Shown here: one piece after another, positions 14,982-22,170 of the stretch
How positions within the stretch are numbered: position 1 is the stretch's first letter
Layout: each line of letters begins with the position of its first letter
Source of the DNA: a virus
Direction: 5' to 3' (one strand)
Virus record (IMG/VR): IMGVR_UViG_3300031673_000077
Span: 1 to 50,115 of that record
DNA length: 50,115 bases
Notes under the pieces: generated by a model
Told to the model about the DNA's origin: nothing
Seen by the model: the letters and a program-made list of their open reading frames with translations, nothing else
The model's database searches: none
Position numbers and translations under genes: made by a program

Positions 14982-16019
14982 ATGCCCGACACCAACATCC
15001 CCGTCACCTGCCCGCACTGCGACGCGGCGTTCACCGCGCCGGCCGACGTCGCCGGCCTTCCGATCACGTGCCCGATCTGCGAGAAGCGCTTCACGGCGCC
15101 GGCGGCGCCTCCGCGATGGACAGTGGCTTGGCCGTCTCCCGGCTTCCTTGCTTGCGTGCTCGGCCTCATCCTCGCTCTCCTCATCTCCGCGGCTGTCTTC
15201 TGGGTGCGTCATGCCAACACCCAGCTGGCGCCCCGCGAGCCGGAAGTCCCTCTCGCACCGGCAAGCACAGTGTTGCCTGCATCACGGCTGGATGCGCCGC
15301 CGGCGTCAGCCGCCCCTGAGCCGACACCTGCTGAGCGGGACACAATCCTCAGGGCCTATCTGGACGCGGCTGCGCGCAGCCTCGCCAAGAAGTACGTGGA
15401 GACCGAAGATGAGATCAAGCGGATCACGCTGCGCCAAGTGACCGACGCACGTCAGGCCGGCCTCGACATCGCCTGGCCAGACCTTGTCGTCCGCATGGAC
15501 CGTCTCTCCTGGTCCTATGCCCCCCCCCAGCACTATGATGAGTTCCTCACCACGTTCATTTCCCTTCGCCAAGATGGGGCGTCAGACGCGGAGGCCGAGC
15601 AAACCATGGTGCTGGTCCTCGCGGGGCTGGACGAGGTGTGGGCCCCGCGCTCCGTCCACAAGGAGGTGAGCATCACGGCCCTGTGGCGCGAGTTCCGGGA
15701 CAACCAGATCGCAGCCGCTGAGGCTTGGTTTTGGCAAAGGATCCAGTTCGAGCGCCGGATCCGCTCGATCGACAAGGCGCTTGACGGCACAATCCTCGTG
15801 CAGTTCGGAAACACCCTGCAGGCGCACGTGACATGCTACGTCGCGGCTGACCGCAAGGCCGATGTGCTCAAGCTGAAGCGGCGCGGCAAGACGTACGTGG
15901 AGGCTCGCGTGCTGGGATACAACCAGTACGAGGGCGTCATCCTCGGCCAGTGCTACCTTGAGCCCCTCCGAGACGACGAGTCGATTCTCACACCGGCCGA
16001 CGCGCCGCCGGAAGGGTGA
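14982..16019 (+). CDS. Zinc-ribbon membrane protein, partner of HEPN-like gene
   Basis: 345 residues. The N-terminus holds CPHC and CPIC pairs (MJ0042-type zinc ribbon, residues 10-33), then one transmembrane helix (FLACVLGLILALLISAAVFW), a Pro/Ala linker, and a cytosolic or periplasmic domain of ~220 residues (helical, then beta-rich LDGTILVQFGNTLQAHV). No enzymatic motif recognised. Directly downstream of the HEPN-like gene; the pair could form a membrane-linked sensor/effector or superinfection-exclusion system. That is inference from context. Confidence 0.65.
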   Translation: MPDTNIPVTCPHCDAAFTAPADVAGLPITCPICEKRFTAPAAPPRWTVAWPSPGFLACVLGLILALLISAAVFWVRHANTQLAPREPEVPLAPASTVLPASRLDAPPASAAPEPTPAERDTILRAYLDAAARSLAKKYVETEDEIKRITLRQVTDARQAGLDIAWPDLVVRMDRLSWSYAPPQHYDEFLTTFISLRQDGASDAEAEQTMVLVLAGLDEVWAPRSVHKEVSITALWREFRDNQIAAAEAWFWQRIQFERRIRSIDKALDGTILVQFGNTLQAHVTCYVAADRKADVLKLKRRGKTYVEARVLGYNQYEGVILGQCYLEPLRDDESILTPADAPPEG

Positions 16020-16023
16020 CACC

Positions 16024-17253
16024 ATGCCCCTTCCCTCCCGCCGCGGCATCTACTTCCTCGAGGCCCGCCCCGAGAACGAGGGCGGGCTCTACATCTGGGT
16101 CCGTCACCGCGGCCCGGGCGACGCCCGCAAGCGCAAGGTCGGCCGCAGCCTCGAGCCGTACTTCAAGCGCCGCGGCTGGAGCCTCGGCCGTCACCTGAAC
16201 GACGCCCGCTGCATGCAGATCGTCGAGGAGCTCCGCCGCGAGATCGACGGCGCCGCCGCGACGCCCGAGGGCGAGCGTGGCCCGCCGCTGCTCGGCCTCG
16301 TGGACGAGTACGCCGCCTGGCTCACCGGCCACGGCCGCAGCGCCCAGCACGTCCACCGGACCAGGCGCCGGCTGCGGGCCGTGCTCGGGCGGTCGGCGCG
16401 GCAGAGAGAGACGCCGCCGCTCGCCTGGTCGACCGCGCAGGACCTCGGCCGGCGCGAGCTCGACGCCTACCTCGTCGCCAGGCGCAACGCCGGCCGCGGC
16501 GCGAACGACTGCAACCATGACCTCCGGGCCTGGCATGCCTTCGCGGCCTGGATCGTCGAGCGCGGCGACCTCGCGGCCAACCCGCTCGCCGGCCTCCACC
16601 ACTTCAAGCAACCCGAGACGCCCCCGAAGGTCCTCTCGCCCACCGACCTCGAGGAGCTGCTCAAGCAGTGCCGGCGGAAGCCGCGGATCGAGACCGACGA
16701 GAAGACCGGCCTCAAGTACCCCGTGGCCGGCGCCCCCCCCTGGCTCGAGCCGGCCGTCATGCTCCTGGCTCACACCGGGATGCGACCCGTCGAGCTCGCG
16801 CGGCTCACGTGGGACCACGTTGACCTCGCGGCGAAGCGGCTCACCGTCCTCCGCAAGGGCGGCGAGCAGTGGGCCGTGCCGATCGCGAAGCCGCTCGCCA
16901 GGTACCTGGCGCGGACGTCGAAGCAGCGGCGGTCGGGCAAGGTCGTGCCGGGGTTCCCCTACAATGAATTGCGCACGACGCCCGGCACCTACTTCGGCGC
17001 CGTCCGGACGGCGGCCGAGGACGCGGGCCTCGAGGGCGTGACGCTCTACTGGCTGCGCCACTCGGTCGCGCAGCACCTGGCCGACACGGGCGAGTCCGAG
17101 TCGCGGCTGCAGGCGATGATGGGCTGGAAGTCGGGGCAGATGGCGCGGCGGTACATCAAGCTCTCGAAGATCCGGCTGGCCGGCATGGCGGACAAGCTAC
17201 CGTGGTGCACTCCGGCTGCAGGAAACGGCAACAAACGGGCCTCTCGGGGGTGA
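16024..17253 (+). CDS. int: Tyrosine integrase
   Basis: 409 residues from ATG 16024 with GGAAGGGTGACACC upstream. N-terminal arm/DNA-binding region, SAM-like core-binding domain (~88-190), catalytic domain from ~205. Catalytic Arg254 (HTGMRPVELARL), Lys278 (RKGGEQW), box II YWLRH (Tyr342, Arg345, His346; the usual first His is Tyr), Trp368 (MGWKSG), and nucleophile Tyr377 (ARRYIKL). It integrates the phage at a tRNA gene; attP lies right after it. Read towards attP, as in many temperate phages. No excisionase recognised. Confidence 0.9.
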   Translation: MPLPSRRGIYFLEARPENEGGLYIWVRHRGPGDARKRKVGRSLEPYFKRRGWSLGRHLNDARCMQIVEELRREIDGAAATPEGERGPPLLGLVDEYAAWLTGHGRSAQHVHRTRRRLRAVLGRSARQRETPPLAWSTAQDLGRRELDAYLVARRNAGRGANDCNHDLRAWHAFAAWIVERGDLAANPLAGLHHFKQPETPPKVLSPTDLEELLKQCRRKPRIETDEKTGLKYPVAGAPPWLEPAVMLLAHTGMRPVELARLTWDHVDLAAKRLTVLRKGGEQWAVPIAKPLARYLARTSKQRRSGKVVPGFPYNELRTTPGTYFGAVRTAAEDAGLEGVTLYWLRHSVAQHLADTGESESRLQAMMGWKSGQMARRYIKLSKIRLAGMADKLPWCTPAAGNGNKRASRG

Positions 17254-17480
17254 AAAGCCTGTGCGGCCACGAATTTGCGGGCGGATCGTGGCAACAAGTG
17301 GGACTCATAATCCCAAGGTTCCCGGTTCGAATCCGGGCGGGCCCACCAGCGTAATCCCGCGAGAATCGGCGAACCGGCCTGTTGGACGCCCTCCAATGGC
17401 AGATATGCCCTGCCAGCGGGGAGGGTTGGGATTCCCCGGGAATGCCCGTCCGAGCCGAAAACGGCAACAGAACGGCAACA
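17224..17480. repeat. Candidate integrase arm-type sites (aacggcaaca x3)
   Basis: Exact direct repeats AACGGCAACA at 17224-17233, 17460-17469 and 17471-17480, with a weaker TGGCAACA next to the core at 17290. They flank the tRNA-derived core on both sides, as integrase arm sites do. Confidence 0.5.
17298..17348 (+). other. attP: attP core: 3' half of a tRNA with CAT anticodon
   Basis: Anticodon stem TGGGA/TCCCA (17299-17315) with loop CTCATAA (anticodon CAT at 17306-17308), T arm CCCGG-TTCGAAT-CCGGG (17321-17337), acceptor 3' strand CGGGCCC, discriminator A and CCA (17338-17348). The 5' half (GGGCCCG start, D arm) is absent, so this is not a functional tRNA but the segment that restores the host tRNA(Met-type) gene on integration. 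Confidence 0.85.
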
Positions 17481-17501
17481 AATCGCGGGGCCGAAAGAGG
17501 A

Positions 17502-17531
17502 CCCCGCGGGGTGCGGCGGCACCCCGCGGGG
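17502..17531. terminator. Strong GC hairpin between convergent units
   Basis: Perfect 13-bp arms CCCCGCGGGGTGC / GCACCCCGCGGGG with a 4-nt loop. It lies between the end of the integrase unit and the end of the leftward late operon, so it can stop both. The 5' arm can also pair with CGCGGGG at 17484-17490, giving an alternative hairpin. No T-run. Confidence 0.6.
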
Positions 17532-17570
17532 CGGGAGGCGGCCGCTGGCGAGGCGGCCGTGGGAGACGGG

Positions 17571-18293
17571 TCAGGCGGTGCGAGGGGCCTCGACGGCCGC
17601 GAGCTTGCGGCGGGCGTGCTTGCGGCGGGCCGGCAGGCGGCCCTCCATGATCTCGCCGAAGGCCTTCGCCTTCAGGCCACCGTTGCCGGCGGCCGCCTTC
17701 ATTTCCTCGACCGCGTCGTGGAGGTCGTCGGCGGCGGCGCGCTCTTCGTCGCGTTCGCGCTCGAGCCGTCGTCGCTCTTCCTCGCGTTCACGCTTCGCGG
17801 AGGCGAGCTTGCGCCGGACCATCTCAAGGACGGTGCCGGCCAGGCCGCCGCCGGTGATGAGCGTGGCCAGCTTGCCGCCGCCCGACCCGCCTGGCATGCC
17901 TGGCACTGGAAGCGGTGGCACGAACGACATGACCAGGTTCTTGAGCTCGGCCGCGCCCTGGTAGAGCGATATCCCGACGTCCTCGTCGCTGGCGAGGAGC
18001 TCGCGCGGCTTCGCCGGCGCGCCGTGGTCCGTCGCGGCGACCAGGTTCCAGCCCTCGACCTTCTCCGCGCTGTCTGAGATATCCTTCACGACTGGCGCGA
18101 GCGCCTCGGCGACGGGTGCGAACTCCGGCGGGGCCGCGGCGAGCTTCGTCTGGAGGACGGCGACCCGCTGGCGGATGATGCGGGCGTGGCGGACGCTGCA
18201 GTCGGCGGCCTCGCGCCGGCCCTCCGTCAGCGCGCAGCCGGCGATGGCGAATACCGCCAGAGCGAAACAGAATGATGCACCTGTCGGGTTCAT
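17571..18293 (-). CDS. Predicted lipoprotein, possible lysis protein (240 aa)
   Basis: ATG 18293 with GAGGAG upstream. The N-terminus is a signal with lipobox (FALAVFAIAGC, Cys20), followed by a helical domain, a second hydrophobic stretch (LATLITGGGLAGTVLEMV) and a strongly charged coiled coil (REREEERRRLERERDEERAA) with a basic tail. Last gene of the late operon. An outer-membrane lipoprotein with coiled coil suggests a spanin-like role, but it is longer than usual. Confidence 0.6.
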   Translation of the reverse strand: MNPTGASFCFALAVFAIAGCALTEGRREAADCSVRHARIIRQRVAVLQTKLAAAPPEFAPVAEALAPVVKDISDSAEKVEGWNLVAATDHGAPAKPRELLASDEDVGISLYQGAAELKNLVMSFVPPLPVPGMPGGSGGGKLATLITGGGLAGTVLEMVRRKLASAKREREEERRRLERERDEERAAADDLHDAVEEMKAAAGNGGLKAKAFGEIMEGRLPARRKHARRKLAAVEAPRTA

Positions 18294-18304
18294 CGTTGCT
18301 CTCC

Positions 18305-18718
18305 TCAGTCCAGCAGCTTCTCGACCAGCCGGTCGAGCTTCTTGTCCACCTTCTCGACGCCCGCGCCCAAGGCCTTGAGCTCGGCGGCCGTAGAGGCCAG
18401 CGCCTTGCCCTGCTCGGTTATCATGTCCCACTGGCGCTGGTCGGAGACCCAGACCTGGCGGCGGTCCTCCTCAAGGTTCGAGAGGCGCTCGCAGTTCGTG
18501 CCGACGCGCTCCGCGTTGCGCGCGATGCGGTCCGTGTGGTCCGGGCACGGGGACGACGGCAGGTCGATGGCCGGCGGGAGCGGTGCGGGTGCGGCCTTGC
18601 CGTTGCCGTTGGCGCGGAACGCGAGCGCGCTGCGGATGCCGCCGTAGCTGACGGCGACCAGGCCGAGCGTCGCGGCGGCCGTCGTGGCGACCTGCGTCCA
18701 GTCGATCGCGGCGAGCAT
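18305..18718 (-). CDS. Membrane/coiled-coil protein, holin or spanin candidate
   Basis: 137 residues, ATG 18718 with TAGGAG upstream. One N-terminal transmembrane helix (VATTAAATLGLVAVSYGG), a Pro/Ala linker, then a coiled coil to the C-terminus (RIARNAERVGTNCERLSNLE, AAELKALGAGVEKVDKKLDR). Coupled to the lipoprotein gene, 11 nt apart; together they have the topology of an inner-membrane/outer-membrane spanin pair. No endolysin was found beside them. Confidence 0.6.
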   Translation of the reverse strand: MLAAIDWTQVATTAAATLGLVAVSYGGIRSALAFRANGNGKAAPAPLPPAIDLPSSPCPDHTDRIARNAERVGTNCERLSNLEEDRRQVWVSDQRQWDMITEQGKALASTAAELKALGAGVEKVDKKLDRLVEKLLD

Positions 18719-18731
18719 GGGTGTACTCCTA

Positions 18732-19394
18732 TCAGGGGTGCGTCACTGTCGCGACGTCGGAGCCGATGACGGCCGGCGTCACTCCGTCCACGACCGCGTC
18801 GAATGTCAACGGCAGGCCGTTGTCGCCGGCGACGAGCTCGAGCCAGATGATGCGGCATATGCCATGGGATGAGCCGGTCACCGGATTGGGCCACGGTGCA
18901 ATTGTGTACTGCACGGCGTTGGCGTAGGCGTCGCCGGGTGCCTTCTTCAGACGGATGATCCTCTCGGCTTCCGTCCCCTTTGAGATCGTGGCGGTGACAG
19001 TCAGGGTGAAGCCATCAAGCATGTTCGTGGCCGTTGTCGATATCTTGACCTGGAAGGGGTAGGCGCAGGCGATGTTGACCGTGGCCGAGCTCGGCGCTCC
19101 GACGCTGTAGCCGGCGCCGGCGGAGAGCGCCACGATCACCGACTCCGTGCCTTCGTTGTAACCGTCCTCGATCGGCGTGACGGTGATGTCCGCGCTCGCC
19201 TCCCCGTCCGGGATCACCACGGTCGTGCCGAGGGTTCCGAAGTCAGTGCCCTCGTTTGCAGTTCCCCCGACCACGAAGTTGACGGTCAGGTCCCCCGCCA
19301 CGCCGCCGGCCCGGGTGACGGTGAAGGTGCCGGTCTCTGGCCCGATCTCCGAGGCGTTGGGTTGCGTCGCTACGATCGTCACCACGATTGCCAT
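18732..19394 (-). CDS. Calx-beta domain virion or adhesion protein
   Basis: 220 residues from ATG 19394. Residues ~5-110 match a Calx-beta repeat: TGTFTVTRAGG, VNFVVGGTANEGTDF, VVIPDGEASADITVTPIEDG, EGTESVIVAL. These immunoglobulin-like calcium-binding modules serve in adhesion. The C-terminal ~100 residues are another beta domain. Likely a tail-tip or fibre-associated structural protein, by position after the tail hub genes. Confidence 0.75.
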   Translation of the reverse strand: MAIVVTIVATQPNASEIGPETGTFTVTRAGGVAGDLTVNFVVGGTANEGTDFGTLGTTVVIPDGEASADITVTPIEDGYNEGTESVIVALSAGAGYSVGAPSSATVNIACAYPFQVKISTTATNMLDGFTLTVTATISKGTEAERIIRLKKAPGDAYANAVQYTIAPWPNPVTGSSHGICRIIWLELVAGDNGLPLTFDAVVDGVTPAVIGSDVATVTHP

Positions 19395-19395
19395 A

Positions 19396-20025
19396 TCAGT
19401 AGTCCGGTCCCATCGTTGCCGGCGCGTCCACCGCGAGAGTGTAGGTGAGTGGCAGCGGGTCGCTGTAGCTGTTCCCGTATTTGGCCCAGACCCGATAGAG
19501 CCAGTCGCCGGCGGCGACGTCGGTGTCGGTGAACTCGTAAGCCGTGCCGCTGTAGACTTCCTCGGCGGAGGGATCCCGCGGGCTCTCAGGAAACGTGCCG
19601 TGCCGGCGCATGACAAGGACGCCTGTGCAGCGGCGGTATGGGGCGAGGTGGCAGTACCACTTGATCTTGCCGTCGAGGCCAGAGAGAGAGCCGGGGCTGG
19701 TCGGCCACGTCGGCTCCGTGGCCCCGGTCACGTACGGGCCGAGGCCCCAGCGCTTGGCCTCGTAGCAGAGCCCGTTCGGCGTCGTCGGCTGGACGTAGTC
19801 GTAAGTGGCCTTGGCCGTGGCCGGTGTCCACGCGATGATGTCCAGCAGTTTGCCGGTGACGAGGACGTTGTTGGGGTAGCGCCAGAAGAGCGCGACTTCG
19901 GTCCGGCCGACGTTGTAGGCGCAGCTGAGCGAGGCCAACGGCATCCGCCGGAAGTTGACGCCGGCCCCCACGCGAACCACGTTCGCGCCGCGCACGCCGC
20001 CGATCGGCCTGACGATCTGGCTCAT
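19396..20025 (-). CDS. Tail-tip/adhesin-like protein (209 aa)
   Basis: ATG 20025 overlaps the TGA of the upstream tail gene. Beta-rich with many aromatics (YNVGRTEVALFWRYPNNVLV, GLCYEAKRWGLGPYV) and a C-terminal fibronectin-like strand pattern (AYEFTDTDVAAGDWLYRVWA). No precise family, but position and composition fit the distal tail. Confidence 0.6.
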   Translation of the reverse strand: MSQIVRPIGGVRGANVVRVGAGVNFRRMPLASLSCAYNVGRTEVALFWRYPNNVLVTGKLLDIIAWTPATAKATYDYVQPTTPNGLCYEAKRWGLGPYVTGATEPTWPTSPGSLSGLDGKIKWYCHLAPYRRCTGVLVMRRHGTFPESPRDPSAEEVYSGTAYEFTDTDVAAGDWLYRVWAKYGNSYSDPLPLTYTLAVDAPATMGPDY

Positions 20026-22022
20026 CTGGCGTACCCCGTCATTACCGTCGTGGTCCGCTTCTGGAAGTCGTAGTGCACGCCCGAGATCGGCGCGCCGACG
20101 TCCTGCACGTCGTCGCCGTCGCCGATGAAGCTGAGGATGTGGCCGACGATCCCGGAGTAGTCCTCGAGCCGCCTCCAGGTGACGCGCGCGGCGACGCGCT
20201 CCGCGAGGTAGCGCGCCTTCGCGCCGGCGGCGACCAGGGCGAGGTCGTCGGAATCGTCGCGCAGGACGACGGCCTCGGACGGCGACCACTGGAAGTCGCC
20301 GTTCGCGGCGACACCGACGACCGTCTCGGCGTCGAGGTACCAGTACTCCGCGCCGGGCACCTCGATCACCATCTCGGAGCCGTCGCCGGCGGCGGCCGGG
20401 CCGGTGATCGCGCAGCTCACACGGATGCGCTTGTCCGCCGGCGCGGCGAGCGTCACGACAAGCAGCTCCCAGTCCACGGCGCCGTCGTAGTCGGGGAGGA
20501 AGTCGGATTTTGCTGGGGCGACGCCGTCGGTCCAGTGGTTCGCCGCCAGGGCGTGGTTCGGCGACGCCTTGACCCGGACGCCCAGGGCGTGCTTCAGCGC
20601 CTCGACCGACATATTCTTGAGCATCATGCCGGCCGCCTCGGAGACCTCGCCGATCTTGTCCACGGGGACCGGCCGCCCGGTCTCGGGCTCGTAGCCGATC
20701 ACCAGCGGCGGGCGGAGGTCGTCGGGGTGGCCGTCGTGGCCGGCGGGCGCGGCCGGCGAGGCGCCGGTGTAGTCCCAGCCCTCCTTCATCAGGCAGTGCG
20801 GGAGCGTCTCGCGGTTCGCGTCGAGCGCGGTCGGGTACGAGCCGAAGAACGGCGTCAGGTCCAGCTCGTCGTCGGCGACAAACGTCTGGAAGACGTCGCG
20901 GAAGGCGTCGTCGGCGCGCGCCGCGTCATGCTCCTCGGGCTTGTCCTCGGGCGTCCCGGTGCCCGCCTTGTAGGCCGCCTCCTGCGCAGCGCTCCAGCCG
21001 GGCACGAGCCAGCCGATGGCCGGCATGGTGTAGAGCGTGAACGCGACCTTCACGCGCTCGCCGATCACGGTGATGCGGTCGTACCTCTGGGCGTCGGAGA
21101 TCTCGAGCTCGCAGTCGATGATGTCGGGGTCCGACCCCTGCGAGATCGAGACGCGGTTCGGGTTGACCGGGAACGTCGCGTCGTCGAACGTCTCGGCCTG
21201 CCCGGCCAGGGAGTGGAAAACCAGGGCGAAGCCGGCCGCCGTCGGCTGGCAGACGTAGTCCATGCCGGGGGGCATCACGGCGCGGATGATGTCCGAGGCC
21301 CACATGGACGCCGACAGCGGCGCGTATGGGATGTGTCCCTGGAGGATGTCCGTCTGGCCGGCGATGGACCAGGCCGGGCCGACGAGAGCCCCGAAGGGCT
21401 CGTCGTACTGCTGGACGAACCGCTTGAGCAGGTAGTCGATGTACTGGTAGGCGTTCCACGGGTCGTCGGTCGCGCCGTATACGCAGGAGTCAACCGGCGG
21501 CGGGAGGCTCGGCCCCCGGTTCCCGCGGAGGATCCCGTCCGGGCCGCGGAGGTTCACGTCGGGCAGGACCTCGACGAGCGTGGCAGCCGATCCCCAGTAG
21601 GACTGATAGACGCGCTTCTTCTCGAGTATCCTGACCGGCGAGACGGCGACCCAGCGCTGCAGGCCCATCGGGCCCTGGGCCGAGCCCTCCATCCTGCGCT
21701 TCTCGCTCTCGATGCGGCCGATCCAGACCGTCTGCATCCCCTGGGCGCCGGCGAGGCGGACCCGGCACCACTTGCCGCGGTGGTCCGCCGGCGTGCGCGC
21801 GCCCCAGGTGGTCCCGTCCTCGTCCTTGACCTTCGGGCCGTACTTCCGGACGAGCGACATGTCCGAGCCGCCGCTCGATGCGAGCGACCAGTCGGCCGTG
21901 ACGGGGACGAGCTCGTTGTCGGTCGACCAGGCGTCGGACCAGGCCGCCTTCGTCTGGAGGACCGGCACGGCCTCCACGCGGGGGAGGGACTCTGTGCCGG
22001 GGCCGATGGCCGTTACAGACAC
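20022..22022 (-). CDS. Large tail protein, probable tail hub/tip
   Basis: 666 residues from GTG 22022 (TAAGGGGG upstream); frames above it run through the repeat and are not protein-like. Beta-rich, with early WCRVRLAGAQGMQTVWIGRI and later ITVIGERVKV segments suggestive of tail-hub folds, an acidic middle (~380-460), and a C-terminal MSVEALKHALGVRV region. Size and position downstream of the tape measure fit a baseplate hub or tail tip protein that anchors the adhesins. No catalytic motif seen. Confidence 0.6.
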   Translation of the reverse strand: MSVTAIGPGTESLPRVEAVPVLQTKAAWSDAWSTDNELVPVTADWSLASSGGSDMSLVRKYGPKVKDEDGTTWGARTPADHRGKWCRVRLAGAQGMQTVWIGRIESEKRRMEGSAQGPMGLQRWVAVSPVRILEKKRVYQSYWGSAATLVEVLPDVNLRGPDGILRGNRGPSLPPPVDSCVYGATDDPWNAYQYIDYLLKRFVQQYDEPFGALVGPAWSIAGQTDILQGHIPYAPLSASMWASDIIRAVMPPGMDYVCQPTAAGFALVFHSLAGQAETFDDATFPVNPNRVSISQGSDPDIIDCELEISDAQRYDRITVIGERVKVAFTLYTMPAIGWLVPGWSAAQEAAYKAGTGTPEDKPEEHDAARADDAFRDVFQTFVADDELDLTPFFGSYPTALDANRETLPHCLMKEGWDYTGASPAAPAGHDGHPDDLRPPLVIGYEPETGRPVPVDKIGEVSEAAGMMLKNMSVEALKHALGVRVKASPNHALAANHWTDGVAPAKSDFLPDYDGAVDWELLVVTLAAPADKRIRVSCAITGPAAAGDGSEMVIEVPGAEYWYLDAETVVGVAANGDFQWSPSEAVVLRDDSDDLALVAAGAKARYLAERVAARVTWRRLEDYSGIVGHILSFIGDGDDVQDVGAPISGVHYDFQKRTTTVMTGYAR

Positions 22023-22032
22023 GGCAACCCCC

Positions 22033-22143
22033 TTACCGCCAAGACGCCAAGGACGCCAAGACGACCACGGCGCACTTCCGGGGTACGGCCACGACGTCCC
22101 CTGCCTCCGCCGTGCTTGGCGCTCTTGGCGCCTTGGCGGTGAG
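22033..22143. repeat. Inverted pair of gccaagacgccaag dispersed repeats
   Basis: ACCGCCAAGACGCCAAGG with a further GCCAAG (22035-22060), and its inverted counterpart CTTGGCGCTCTTGGCGCC followed by TTGGCGGT (22115-22140), enclose ~55 nt. A third copy sits in the tail fusion gene at 32531. Such 9-mer-based repeats are abundant in several environmental bacterial genomes, so this is probably host-derived. It fills the gap between two tail genes and could fold as a terminator-like hairpin. Confidence 0.8.
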
Positions 22144-22170
22144 AGCCGTTTGTCCGTGGCGTCTTGTCTC

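Noticed and set aside
17281-17348. Complete tRNA-Met gene
   Set aside because: Only the anticodon arm, T arm and 3' acceptor strand are present; no 5' acceptor or D arm upstream.
17046-17522. Minus-strand frames containing GPARIRTGNLGIMSPT-like sequence
   Set aside because: Known false-protein signature produced by translating the antisense of a tRNA 3' half; the region is the attP core.
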